From positions 1-33,028 of the forward strand of contig NZ_JAAUOE010000046.1 in the NCBI RefSeq assembly GCF_017114915.1: DNA of 33,028 nucleotides, given 5' to 3'. Position 1 is the stretch's first letter. Each line of letters begins with the position of its first letter. The stretch is from Pseudomonas frederiksbergensis (GTDB taxonomy: Bacteria > Pseudomonadota > Gammaproteobacteria > Pseudomonadales > Pseudomonadaceae). Shown here piece after piece: positions 1-7,904 of this stretch. The notes under the pieces were generated by a model. The model had not been told where the DNA came from and did not search any database. It saw only the letters and a program-made list of their open reading frames with translations. Made by a program: the position numbers and the translations under genes.

Positions 1-518
1 ATCAGGCCGACCAGCGGCGGAAACTCGGTATTGGCCAGTTTGTCCGCCAGATTCACCGCCAGTTGGTCGGTGCCGATGATCAGGGTGTTGTATTGGCTGT
101 GCAATTGCCGATGGTAGTGCCTGGAAAAAGTGTGCAGAGGCAGGTACAGCAAGGCCTGCACGCAATAACCTGCCACGGCCCAGACCATGATGATTTCCCG
201 GGAGAACAATTCGCTCGTCTTGCTGAGAAAGCCAATGCTGGTCATCCCGGCCAGCAGCAGCAGCCATCCCAGCAGCAAGCGTCCCAGGCCGGAGAGGTAG
301 CCATGCTGCTTGTGATAGACCAGCAGCAGGGAGTAAGAAGGGACCGAGCCCAGGAAAGTCAGCACGGCAAGCACACGATAATGAGCTTCGATTTCTCCTG
401 TCTGGTACAGCGCCAGAGCAAATAACAATGTATTGACCGAAGTGATGGCAACTATCCATTGCCCCCAGAAGGTCAGTCCTTTGGATATGCTGTTTCGATT
501 AATACGATTATGTACCAT
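1..518 (-). CDS. Undecaprenyl-phosphate sugar phosphotransferase (WcaJ/PssY-like), 5' part, runs off left edge
   Basis: The first 172 residues are visible and open through the window edge. They contain four hydrophobic segments (about residues 18-38, 50-68, 79-98 and 108-128). A Rossmann-like beta strand then begins, with the motif TLIIGTDQLAVNLADKL near residues 145-161. This order is that of polyisoprenyl-phosphate hexose-1-phosphate transferases, which load the first sugar onto undecaprenyl phosphate in the inner membrane to begin exopolysaccharide repeat synthesis. The catalytic C-terminal bacterial sugar transferase domain would lie outside the window, so the sugar and enzymatic activity cannot be judged. 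The ATG at 518 is preceded by a good GAGGGA ribosome site. The gene probably opens a polysaccharide operon to the left, with the response-regulator/EAL operon directly upstream on the same strand. Confidence 0.8.
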   Translation of the reverse strand, partial: MVHNRINRNSISKGLTFWGQWIVAITSVNTLLFALALYQTGEIEAHYRVLAVLTFLGSVPSYSLLLVYHKQHGYLSGLGRLLLGWLLLLAGMTSIGFLSKTSELFSREIIMVWAVAGYCVQALLYLPLHTFSRHYHRQLHSQYNTLIIGTDQLAVNLADKLANTEFPPLVGL

Positions 519-1004
519 CGCGGTGTCCCTCGGGCGTGCGCCACGTTGTGTATCAGTCGACGGTTAATAAATGGCAGCCACGCGCAAAGGCTTAGCGAGC
601 GCGGTCTCAATTAGAAGTTTTTTATTATTAGAAGGGAATAACGCGGGCTTATGGCTGGCCATCCGGATGTTGTTTTCAGTCAGCTGATACGGTTGTCTCA
701 GTGTCCGGTATTTATACTAGTACCTTAATCTTTGTGGGTGTCTGACGAATTATAACGGTCACGCTTTCGGGGGGGTGTTATAAAAGGTCGTGCACTTTTG
801 TTAGGGGGGCATCGCTAAATCGTCTATATAATTGCAGCATTCCGATAACGCGTGCCGACCCATGGAAAGGAAGCCGGGACAGGAACTATGGAGAGATATG
901 TATGAGGGGCAGGCGGCGGGAAGTTCAGTGCGAGAAGTCAGGCAGGTAGCGGTATCGGATGGGGCAGGAAATCGCATTTATTGTTATTGTTTTTGCGATC
1001 TCGC
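519..1004. other. Intergenic region ahead of the exopolysaccharide gene
   Basis: This 486-base stretch has no convincing coding sequence. It separates the regulatory operon from the sugar phosphotransferase gene and is clearly more AT-rich (for example 710-840) than its surroundings, as expected for a regulated promoter region reading leftwards. No promoter could be assigned confidently. The perfect palindrome at 1001-1015 overlaps the stop codon of the upstream regulator and has no T-run on the minus strand, so it is not a typical terminator. Confidence 0.4.
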
Positions 1005-1670
1005 TTAGTAAGCGATCCTTATCCTTTGTGCCAGGCAATAACCACGGTTTCTGACCGAGCGAATCAGTCGTTCTCCGTTGGCGGCGGTTTTGAACTTCTT
1101 CTGCAGCCGACTCAGGCACATTTCAAGACCGCTGTAATTTTCCGGGTCTTTATCGATACGTAGAATAAGATCGTTCTTGCTAAGCACGCGTCGATCGCTG
1201 ATAACCAGTTGGGTGAGCATTAACGATTCGGTACCGGTCAACGGGATGGTTATATCTTCCTTGATTAATGTCCTGTCGTCAGCGTTAAACCACCAGACTT
1301 CAGGGTTTCCCTGTGACTCTTTGACCCGACTGACAGCGGAGATGAACTCTTCGTCGGCCACCGGTTTCTTGAGAAAACCATCCACTCCAAAATGCGAGAA
1401 GTGATGGAGTTCTGAATGTTCCGAGTTGGGTGTTATGAGTATGATTTCCGCATCTTTTTGATTCTTGCGGATAAAGCTGACATCGCTCAGCGATATATCT
1501 GCCTGGTCGAGCAGGATGTGCGTGAATCGGCTCTTTCGGATGCGTTCGCTGCTGAGTTTGCCGGATTCGATTTCAAAAGATGACAGACGTTGTGCGAGAA
1601 GCGACTCTATTGCTTGTCGTGCCAGTTGGTCTCGGGTGAAGATTAGAAAGCTGTTGTTTGTCGTATTCAC
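1005..1670 (-). CDS. OmpR-like response regulator with atypical receiver domain
   Basis: A 221-residue protein with an N-terminal receiver-like domain (about 1-120) and a C-terminal winged helix (about 138-218). The receiver keeps a candidate phosphoacceptor, Asp55 in HILLDQAD, and a lysine before proline in GFLKKP (101-103). It lacks the usual acidic pair after the first strand, so phosphorylation may be impaired or absent. The DNA-binding part shows the order typical of OmpR/PhoB effector domains: ESLMLTQLV, then a recognition-helix region around SGLEMCLSRLQKKF, and the wing RSVRNRGYCL. It is the last gene of a three-gene operon, 38 bases after the EAL-like gene. It probably regulates the polysaccharide gene downstream, which is inferred from position only. 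Confidence 0.8.
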   Translation of the reverse strand: MNTTNNSFLIFTRDQLARQAIESLLAQRLSSFEIESGKLSSERIRKSRFTHILLDQADISLSDVSFIRKNQKDAEIILITPNSEHSELHHFSHFGVDGFLKKPVADEEFISAVSRVKESQGNPEVWWFNADDRTLIKEDITIPLTGTESLMLTQLVISDRRVLSKNDLILRIDKDPENYSGLEMCLSRLQKKFKTAANGERLIRSVRNRGYCLAQRIRIAY

Positions 1671-1708
1671 AATAAGGCTCCTTCCTAGTTTGGTGAAATG
1701 TTTAACGC

Positions 1709-2464
1709 TTAGATTACTTCAGTTGGAGAGTAGTACCTCCCCTGGAAAAAGTCGAAAGGCATGCTGCGAGCCAGTGTGTGCAGCGCTTTGTGCTCCACCC
1801 GGTCCGCTATGAACCTGATCTTGCTGTCATGGATCATGCTGCTCAGGCGGTCGTAAGACCTGTTGAAAAAATCCTGGCTGTTGTCGACCATGATGTCGAA
1901 ATTGGATCGGGTCAGGTCCACTTTTATATAATCGAACAGTGTCGGGCTGATCATTTTTTCGGCGCTGTCATCGCTTAAGTCATAGCCATCGAAAGCGATC
2001 TCGATGCCGTTGTCTTTCAATAGGTGAATGTGATTGATAAGGGTTCTTTTTTCCTTGAGGTTGAACGAAAGGAACGAACTGCTGCTAATGCTGGGAATCA
2101 GCTGTTGCTCATGCTTTTTGAGTGTCGCTTGAGCGTCATTCAGTTCCTTGATGAGCGCTTTATCCAACAAAGCGGATTGGTCCATGGTCACGAACAGTTT
2201 GTTGGGTGCCTGTACGGACGAGGGGGGTAGGGCCTCAATCTGTGAAAGGGCATTTAATTGGATCCGCATCAGTACTTCGCGATAGATCGCCAGCGGGTGA
2301 TTGGGGTGCAATGGCTGATACCCCTTGTTCAGAGGTGCCTGCTGTTTGGTCGCCTTGGCATAAATTTCACTGCCGAACAGTTCATCGTTTCGTTTGAGAA
2401 TCGATTGCCTGAAGAAAACCAATGCGAAGTTCTCTTGCACTGTATATTGCCTGCTGGACTCCAT
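1709..2464 (-). CDS. Degenerate EAL-domain protein
   Basis: A 251-residue protein matching the EAL (cyclic-di-GMP phosphodiesterase) fold along most of its length but with altered signature residues. The ExLxR signature reads GSEIYAK (E33, Y35, K37). The DDFGTG position reads FDGYDLSDDS (D159 followed by Gly). The lysine-aspartate strand is kept as FDYIKVDL (K181, D183). The AEGVE motif appears as ADRVEH (220-225), and the C-terminal QG is at 241-242. Several metal and loop residues of active EAL enzymes are therefore changed, so it may bind c-di-GMP or a protein partner rather than hydrolyse the dinucleotide. It lies 12 bases after one atypical response regulator and 38 before another, which suggests a dedicated sensory module for the adjacent exopolysaccharide locus. 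Confidence 0.7.
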   Translation of the reverse strand: MESSRQYTVQENFALVFFRQSILKRNDELFGSEIYAKATKQQAPLNKGYQPLHPNHPLAIYREVLMRIQLNALSQIEALPPSSVQAPNKLFVTMDQSALLDKALIKELNDAQATLKKHEQQLIPSISSSSFLSFNLKEKRTLINHIHLLKDNGIEIAFDGYDLSDDSAEKMISPTLFDYIKVDLTRSNFDIMVDNSQDFFNRSYDRLSSMIHDSKIRFIADRVEHKALHTLARSMPFDFFQGRYYSPTEVI

Positions 2465-2476
2465 TCTTCAGTCCCT

Positions 2477-3205
2477 TTAAGAAAGAAAGTTTGTTTGTTT
2501 TACTGATACGACCCCTCGAAGCAATCGATAGCCATAACCGCGAACGCTGTGAATAATGTTAATTCCAAAGTGTTTTTTGATTTTGTTTCGAAGCCGACTG
2601 ATGGATTTTTCCAGAACGCGTGAGTCATAGAGCTTTATATTCAAGCCCATGGATTCGGCCATGCGATCATGGTGCAGAATGTTGCCTTGTGCGTTAATAA
2701 GCGCATCCAGGGCTTTCATTTCCTGATAGGCCAGATCCAGTTTGTACTCATCGTTGTATAAGTGCAGGCATGTTTGATCCAGGATCAACTTCACAGTGGG
2801 CTGCCATTCAGGCGTTTCGAGCAGCTCTGAAATTAACCTGGCTTTTTCATCCTGGTCGTTAGGTACATTGATGCAGTGATCGGCGCCGGCCAGGTAGCAT
2901 TCAATTTTGGTTTGCGGAGCTCGAAAATTTATGGCAACGATAATGGCCGGTTCTGTCGGGATCGTACGCAGTTTCTTAATGAACGCCAGGCAGTCATTAA
3001 GAATAGAGGGACTTTCAATATCGATCAGTACGGTATCGTGGGTTTGAGTTTCGCTATCAAGGCTTAATGGGTTTGGGTAATCTAATATATAAGCATGCGT
3101 GAAGTTTGGTACAAATAGCTGCCGAAGTTTCTCTGTTGAGCGCCAAGTGCGCCCAATAGCGAGAATACCCCTCTGGCTATTTTCTATTTTGCTCTCGGTA
3201 CTCAT
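2477..3205 (-). CDS. OmpR-like response regulator, receiver lacking conserved lysine
   Basis: A 242-residue protein, first gene of the three-gene operon. The N-terminal receiver-like domain has Asp62 in VLIDIES at the phosphoacceptor strand. The position of the conserved lysine reads CINVP (about 111-115) and has no Lys, and the acidic pair is also missing. The C-terminal winged helix (about 140-230) is well formed, with YQEMKALDALI, a recognition helix around SRVLEKSISRLRNKIKK and the wing IIHSVRGYGYRLL. The combination suggests a transcription factor working without classical phosphorelay. It resembles the other regulator of the operon in domain order, but the sequences are clearly divergent. 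The gene is somewhat AT-rich for this genome. Confidence 0.8.
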   Translation of the reverse strand: MSTESKIENSQRGILAIGRTWRSTEKLRQLFVPNFTHAYILDYPNPLSLDSETQTHDTVLIDIESPSILNDCLAFIKKLRTIPTEPAIIVAINFRAPQTKIECYLAGADHCINVPNDQDEKARLISELLETPEWQPTVKLILDQTCLHLYNDEYKLDLAYQEMKALDALINAQGNILHHDRMAESMGLNIKLYDSRVLEKSISRLRNKIKKHFGINIIHSVRGYGYRLLRGVVSVKQTNFLS

Positions 3206-3788
3206 GATGCAAATTACTCACATGTGCTGGCGTTGCAATCTTAATACACAAAATACTGAAATTATCTGACGTTTTATAACATTTCAGCCTCGTGGATAGA
3301 CGTCATTCCATGGTCAATAGTTCCATCGGATTCAAAGACATAGCCAATTGTGGAGGATTTAGCCAATTTGTTTTTTTGATATCCGGCTTTAGTTGGAGCG
3401 ATCGTTCCATCGGACTAGGCGCTCTCGGTTGATTTTTCTGTGAGCGGGTCAGGCTGCAGAACGAGGCACAACTGAGAAGTCTTGCGTACGAATTGTGCGA
3501 AGGTCCGCATTTCAGAAATGCTGGAGTTGATTTATAAGGATATTCCAGGGTGCTTTAGGGCCGCGTGGGTGCGCTCCCGGGAGGCAGCAGTTCAACTGTC
3601 GCCTCTTTTTAGGGCAAACGAGCCAAGGCTATATTAATGGACTCCTTTTGAATTATATTCGTAATATTTTATGTCAATAGCTGATTTTGTGAACGGTGTA
3701 GTTATTCCGTCTGGTCTTTGACTATAAAAAGCCAAAGTTGACATTAAAGGGCCATTATACTTAAGTATTAGTTTTGGGGAGGGGCCGG
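3206..3788. other. AT-rich intergenic region with a plus-strand terminator
   Basis: No protein gene was recognised in this 583-base region. It must hold the promoter for the leftward regulator operon near 3205. An 11-base direct repeat (gttccatcgga) occurs at 3320-3330 and 3404-3414; its meaning is unknown. A plus-strand terminator-like hairpin at 3581-3610 has no plus-strand gene upstream of it, which raises the possibility of a small RNA ending there. The part from 3620 to 3780 is very AT-rich and otherwise featureless. Confidence 0.4.
3581..3610 (+). terminator. Rho-independent terminator, orphan
   Basis: A 10-base stem with one mismatch and one wobble pair (gaggcagcag / ctgtcgcctc) around a 5-base loop is followed directly by five T residues on the plus strand. 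The minus strand has no T-run after the stem. No annotated plus-strand gene precedes it, since the nearest upstream gene reads the other way. Confidence 0.6.
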
Positions 3789-4202
3789 TCATTGGTCCTT
3801 CTCGCAATTAATCATCCATGACACGCCAAACCGATCGACCAGCATCCCGAAGCGCGCCGCCCAGAAGGTAGTCTCCAGCGGCATTTGAATACTGCCGCCC
3901 TCCACCAACGCAGCAAACACCCGTTCTGCCTCAGCCACACTGTCGACATTCAACGATACTGAACAACCGCTCATGCCTGCGGCAGGGCGATCAGGCGTGG
4001 TATCCGACCCCATGATCGCCTGATCGCCAACCAGCAGGCGTGTGTGAATAATCAGGTTGTGGCAGTCCGCCGGAACGTGGTCACGGGCGGGGGTTTCGCC
4101 GAAGGTCATCATGACTTCGATCTGGCCTGGCAGGCTTTTGGCGTAGAAAGTGAAAGCGGCCTGGCAGTCGCCGTTGAAGATCAGGTAGGGATTGATTTTC
4201 AT
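3789..4202 (-). CDS. VOC-superfamily protein, PhnB/YjdN-like
   Basis: A 137-residue protein of the glyoxalase/bleomycin-resistance/dioxygenase (VOC) superfamily. It opens with KINPYLIFNGDCQAAFTFY, the usual beginning of the PhnB-like (3-demethylubiquinone methyltransferase-like) group, and ends with FGVSWMI, the typical last strand of that group. The central stretch FWAARFGMLVDRFG fits the second half of the fold. Members of this group are small cytosolic proteins, mostly without a known substrate. The gene stands alone, divergent from the ABC transporter gene to its right. Function beyond the family cannot be read from the sequence. Confidence 0.85.
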   Translation of the reverse strand: MKINPYLIFNGDCQAAFTFYAKSLPGQIEVMMTFGETPARDHVPADCHNLIIHTRLLVGDQAIMGSDTTPDRPAAGMSGCSVSLNVDSVAEAERVFAALVEGGSIQMPLETTFWAARFGMLVDRFGVSWMINCEKDQ

Positions 4203-4433
4203 GTTCTGCTCCCGGTGATCGAGTGGCGCTCAGCGGTTGGGCGTCCTCCAATTCCGATGGGCATTGACTCCTCATAGCAAAGCGCTAAAACGTGATGGGC
4301 GGCGGTGCTTTTTTAGATGTTTTTCCTATGGGCGAGGCGAGATTTATCGCGTCATGTAAAGCGATAAGCCTCATTCCACGTACCGTATGACCTGCCGCGC
4401 CCCTCTGACATCCGCCACCGAGTCAATCGCCCT

Positions 4434-6245
4434 ATGCCTGTCCTTACCCGCTTCGCCTCTTTGCCCGACCAGGCGAGGCGTGCCTTGCTACTGGTCTGGG
4501 GAACATCCCGTGGGCTGTTTTTGGGGTTGGTGCTGGCGACGCTGATCGCCGGTATGCTGCCAGCGCTGGCAGCCTGGCTGGGGCAGCGGATTGTCGACGC
4601 GGTCGTTACCGCCATGCAGTTGCACGCGCAACAAGGCAGCGCGCCGTTGTGGCCGGTCGTGCGCTATGTGTTGTTTGAAGCGGGCGTGCTTGCGTTACTG
4701 TCCGGGACGCAGCGCGCATTGTCGGTGCAGCAGTCGTTGTTGCGGGTGCAGTTGGGGCAGAAGGTCAACACGATGATTCTGGAGAAGGCCCAGACGTTAT
4801 CGTTGGTACAGTTCGAGAACTCCGAGTTCTACGACAAGCTGGTTCGGGTGCGGCGCGAGGCATCGACCCGACCGTTGGCGCTGGTGATGAAAACGCTGGG
4901 GCTAATCCAGAACCTGATCATGTTGATCAGCTTTGGCGTGTTGCTGGTGCATTTTTCGCCATGGGCGCTGGTGCTGCTGGTGGTTGGGGCGTTGCCGGTG
5001 TTCTTTGCCGAAGCGCACTTTTCGGGAGATGCCTTTCGGCTGTTCACTCGCCGGGCGCCGGAGAGTCGGCAGCAGAACTACATCGAGACGCTGCTCTCCC
5101 ATGAGGGCTATATCAAAGAAGTGAAACTGTTCGGCTTCGCGCCGCTGCTATTGCAGCGTTATCGGGACACGTTTGCTCGTCTCTACGCCGAAGACCGGCG
5201 CCTGACGTTGCGCCGCGATGGCTGGGGATTTGTGCTGGGGCTGCTGGGCACCGCTGCGTTTTATCTGGCCTATGGGTGGGTCGTGATCGATACCGTTCAC
5301 GGCAGCATCAGCCTCGGGCAAATGACCATGTACCTGGTGCTGTTCAAGCAAGGGCAGACTGCGGTGAGCAGCAGCTTGAGCGCGATCAGCGGTCTCTACG
5401 AAGATGGCCTTTACCTGTCGAGCCTCTATGAGTATCTGGCCGAGCCCGTGGTGGCCGATACCGGAAGTCTCACCGTGGGCGCGGCGCCCGGCGATGGTTT
5501 GCGTTTCGAGAATGTCGGCTTCCGTTATCCGGGGGCGAGCCGCGCCGCATTGCAGGGCATCGATCTGCACCTCAGACCCGGACACAGTCTCGCGCTGGTG
5601 GGGGAAAACGGCTCGGGCAAAACCACGCTGATCAAGTTGCTGACTCGTCTGTATCGTCCTGATCAGGGGCGCATTCTACTGGATGGCAGCGATTTGCAGG
5701 CTTGGCAAGAGGAGGCGCTGAGACGACGCATCGGCGTGATCTTTCAGGACTACATTCGCTACCAGTTCTCCGTCGGCGAGAACATCGGCGTGGGCGACAC
5801 CCTGGCGTTCAACGATGAAACGCGTTGGCAGCAAGCGGCCGCCGAGGGCATGGCCGCGCCCTTCATCGAGTGTCTGGATCGCGGTTACGCCACGCAGTTG
5901 GGGCGGTGGTTTGCCGGTGGGCAGGAACTGTCCGGTGGGCAATGGCAAAAAATTGCCTTGTCTCGCGCTTACATGCGCCGCGACGCCGATATCCTGATTC
6001 TGGATGAGCCGACCTCCGCCCTGGACCCGGCGGCGGAAGCGGCGGTGTTCGAGCATTTCAGTCAACACACCGAAGGGCGCATGACGTTGCTGATTTCCCA
6101 CCGCTTCTCTAGCGTGCGTAATGCCGATCACATCATCGTGCTGGAGCAAGGTTCGATCCTTGAGCGAGGCGCTCACGACAGCCTGGTCGCGGCGGGTGGG
6201 CGCTATGCGCAGTTGTTCAATGTGCAGGCGCGTGGTTATCGCTAG
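4434..6245 (+). CDS. ABC transporter, fused permease and ATP-binding half-transporter
   Basis: A 603-residue protein with an N-terminal six-helix exporter-type membrane domain (about 20-310) and a C-terminal ATPase domain (about 350-595). The nucleotide-binding motifs are complete: Walker A GENGSGKTT at 390-398, signature LSGGQ at 499-503, Walker B DILILDE with D524 and E525, and the switch histidine in LLISHRFSS. The layout is that of type IV (MsbA-like) half-transporters that work as homodimers in the inner membrane, exporting lipids, peptides or drugs. No accessory membrane-fusion or peptidase domain is present, and no substrate can be inferred from the neighbours. The ATG at 4434 has no clear ribosome site, so the exact start is moderately certain. 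Confidence 0.9.
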   Translation: MPVLTRFASLPDQARRALLLVWGTSRGLFLGLVLATLIAGMLPALAAWLGQRIVDAVVTAMQLHAQQGSAPLWPVVRYVLFEAGVLALLSGTQRALSVQQSLLRVQLGQKVNTMILEKAQTLSLVQFENSEFYDKLVRVRREASTRPLALVMKTLGLIQNLIMLISFGVLLVHFSPWALVLLVVGALPVFFAEAHFSGDAFRLFTRRAPESRQQNYIETLLSHEGYIKEVKLFGFAPLLLQRYRDTFARLYAEDRRLTLRRDGWGFVLGLLGTAAFYLAYGWVVIDTVHGSISLGQMTMYLVLFKQGQTAVSSSLSAISGLYEDGLYLSSLYEYLAEPVVADTGSLTVGAAPGDGLRFENVGFRYPGASRAALQGIDLHLRPGHSLALVGENGSGKTTLIKLLTRLYRPDQGRILLDGSDLQAWQEEALRRRIGVIFQDYIRYQFSVGENIGVGDTLAFNDETRWQQAAAEGMAAPFIECLDRGYATQLGRWFAGGQELSGGQWQKIALSRAYMRRDADILILDEPTSALDPAAEAAVFEHFSQHTEGRMTLLISHRFSSVRNADHIIVLEQGSILERGAHDSLVAAGGRYAQLFNVQARGYR

Positions 6246-6255
6246 CTTTTGATCT

Positions 6256-6777
6256 TTAATGACTAAACAAATCCCCCATCTTGCCGCCCCCCGACCATTC
6301 ACCGCCCTCCAGCGTCAGCAACCGCTCTTTCGCCTCAAGCCCCCCGGCGAACCCCGTCAGTTTCCCCGACGCACCGATCACCCGGTGACACGGCGCGACA
6401 ATCGATATCGGATTTTTGCCGTTGGCCGCGCCCACTGCCCGGACCGCACTGGGATTGCCGATCTGCCGGGCAATCTCGCTGTAGCTGCGCGTCTCGCCAA
6501 ACGGAATGGTCAGTAGCGCCTGCCACACCTGCTTCTGAAAGTCCGTCCCGGCAAAATCCAGCTCCAGATCGAAATGATTGCGTGTGCCGGCAAAGTATTC
6601 CTGCAACTGCTGTGTTGTGCGTACCAGGATCGGGTGGTCCGCCGCTTCACTCATCGGCCCCAGTCGTACCCGGCCGGGTTTGTCGTTTTCCCAGAGGATG
6701 GCCGCCAGACGCGAGCCTTTCGCGACCAGCTTCAACTCGCCGACCGGCGACGCCAGGGTAGTGAAGGTGTAGGTCAT
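6256..6777 (-). CDS. ogt: Methylated-DNA-[protein]-cysteine S-methyltransferase
   Basis: A 173-residue DNA-repair protein that removes alkyl groups from O6-alkylguanine by transferring them irreversibly to its own cysteine. The active-site motif PCHRVI is present, with the acceptor Cys at residue 130. It is preceded by the helix-turn-helix region SYSEIARQIGNPSAVRAVGAANGKNP (split here as family-typical RAVG..ANGKNP). The start at 6777 was chosen because the family begins around TYTFTTLASPVGELKL and a GGAG site lies about 9 bases upstream. A longer reading frame to 6849 exists but adds non-homologous residues. The gene converges on the ABC transporter, with the two stops about 10 bases apart. 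Confidence 0.92.
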   Translation of the reverse strand: MTYTFTTLASPVGELKLVAKGSRLAAILWENDKPGRVRLGPMSEAADHPILVRTTQQLQEYFAGTRNHFDLELDFAGTDFQKQVWQALLTIPFGETRSYSEIARQIGNPSAVRAVGAANGKNPISIVAPCHRVIGASGKLTGFAGGLEAKERLLTLEGGEWSGGGKMGDLFSH

Positions 6778-6893
6778 GCCAACGGACTCCGCACACGTGC
6801 TGAACAGGTGGCCCAGCATACTGCCTCGTCGGGGAGGCGCAATACGCAATTGCAGCCATACTTGCCTACTGCTTTTGAAGCGTTCCCTCTGTT

Positions 6894-7103
6894 TTGAACA
6901 TCCAGGAAGCAGTGGATGCTCCGCGTTACACTAGGAAAATGCTCGAAAGTTGGGGTCATAAGTTTACAGGGCCGCAGGATCCCAACCACATCGCGGCTAT
7001 TCTGGTGGGGGCGCCTTCGCTGGAAGGCAAACCGGTGGGCAAGAACCGCTTCTATGGGGCGAACGATCCACGGCGTAACACCGGGTTGTCACTCGGTTAC
7101 TGA
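6894..7103 (+). pseudogene. ggt: Gamma-glutamyltransferase 3' remnant
   Basis: A 69-codon frame whose translation matches only the extreme C-terminus of gamma-glutamyltranspeptidase. NIQEAVDAPR is the typical motif some 60-70 residues from the end, and GANDPRRNTGLSLGY is the usual terminus. The region between them is shortened (RYTRKMLESWGHKF), and everything upstream is missing; a stop codon lies in frame at 6876-6878. The catalytic threonine and the bulk of the enzyme (about 500 residues) are absent, so this is a gene relic left by deletion. The frame begins with TTG and has no good ribosome site. Confidence 0.75.
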
Positions 7104-7237
7104 AAACAGGCGATCACCGGCCACCTCAGCTCCCTGGGTGGCCTCGATCCCCGATCCTCGAACGCGGCGTCGAGTTGCTACGTGCTAAAAGGGAGTTGAA
7201 ATCCATCGTTCCAGCGACCTGTCTAAGGAAGGAAGCC

Positions 7238-7771
7238 ATGAGCACCGCACTCCTGATCATCGACGTCCAACGCGCGCTGTGCACCGGCAAATATGAATGC
7301 TTCGACATACCGCGCGTCATCGACACCATCAACGGCCTCAGCGCCAGAGCCCGAGCGGCCGACATCCCGGTCATCCTGATCCAGCACGAAGAAGAGGGCG
7401 ACCTGCTGCAATACGGTGGCGAAGGCTGGCAACTGGCCGACGGCCTGAAGACTTCACCCCAAGACCTGCGCGTGCGCAAAACCACCCCGGATTCGTTCTA
7501 CCAGACCCGCTTGCATGAACACCTGCAAGAGCTGGACGTCGACCGTCTGATCATTTGCGGCCTGCAAACCGATTACTGCATCAACGCCACCGTCCGCCAG
7601 GCGCATGAATTGGGCTACGACGTCGTGCTGGCGGCCGACGCCCATTCCACGATCGACAACGGCACGATGAGCGCCGAAGACATCATTGCCGAACACAACA
7701 AGGATCTGGCGCACCTGACCGGCTCCGTGGCGCGGATCGATGTCGTGCCGGCCAGCGAAATCAATATCTAG
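7238..7771 (+). CDS. Isochorismatase-like cysteine hydrolase
   Basis: A 177-residue cytosolic hydrolase of the isochorismatase-like superfamily. The catalytic triad can be placed: Asp in ALLIIDVQ near the N-terminus, Lys in RVRKTTPDSF, and the nucleophile Cys in ICGLQTDYCI. Family members hydrolyse amide bonds in compounds such as nicotinamide, N-carbamoylsarcosine, ureidoacrylate or biuret-like substrates; the exact substrate is not evident. The start at 7238 follows a strong AAGGAAGGA ribosome site, so the longer upstream frame is rejected. An NCS1 nucleobase-type permease follows after a REPIN, so the two may serve uptake and breakdown of the same nitrogen compound (inference). Confidence 0.88.
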   Translation: MSTALLIIDVQRALCTGKYECFDIPRVIDTINGLSARARAADIPVILIQHEEEGDLLQYGGEGWQLADGLKTSPQDLRVRKTTPDSFYQTRLHEHLQELDVDRLIICGLQTDYCINATVRQAHELGYDVVLAADAHSTIDNGTMSAEDIIAEHNKDLAHLTGSVARIDVVPASEINI

Positions 7772-7783
7772 AACCTCTATATC

Positions 7784-7880
7784 CCTGTGGGAGCGGGCTT
7801 GCCCGCGAAGACGGCAGCGCAGTCAACATTGATGTCGCCTGACACACCGCCTTCGCGAGCAAGCCCGCTCCTACAGGGTT
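7784..7880. repeat. REP pair (REPIN), GTGGGAGCGGGCTTG family
   Basis: Two inverted REP sequences of the type common in fluorescent pseudomonads flank a short spacer. The left copy reads ctgtgggagcgggcttgc, and the right copy is its near-perfect inverse, ending gcccgctcctacagg. Such REPIN elements are non-autonomous repeats spread by RAYT transposases encoded elsewhere. It sits between the cysteine hydrolase and the permease and could also end or attenuate transcription between them. Confidence 0.9.
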
Positions 7881-7895
7881 GCCCCCTCAGGAGAG

Positions 7896-7903
7896 AACAA
7901 AAA
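7896..7903 (+). promoter_or_regulatory. Possible Hfq/Crc target (A-rich AAnAAnAA motif) at permease start
   Basis: The sequence AACAAAAA lies exactly between the AGGAGAG ribosome site and the ATG at 7905. In pseudomonads Hfq with Crc represses catabolic mRNAs through AAnAAnAA motifs at the translation start. The match is short and A-rich spacers are common, so this is a suggestion only. Confidence 0.4.
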
Positions 7904-7904
7904 A

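Noticed and set aside
63..425. Plus-strand reading frame of 120 codons
   Set aside because: It lies opposite the sugar phosphotransferase gene, whose minus-strand product has clear membrane helices; the plus-strand translation is low-complexity and Gln-rich.
1001..1015. Perfect palindrome TCGCTTA-G-TAAGCGA
   Set aside because: It overlaps the end of the regulator gene and has no T-run on the minus strand; it could be chance.
5676..6302. Minus-strand 208-codon frame
   Set aside because: It is antisense to the ATPase domain of the ABC transporter and has no recognisable features.
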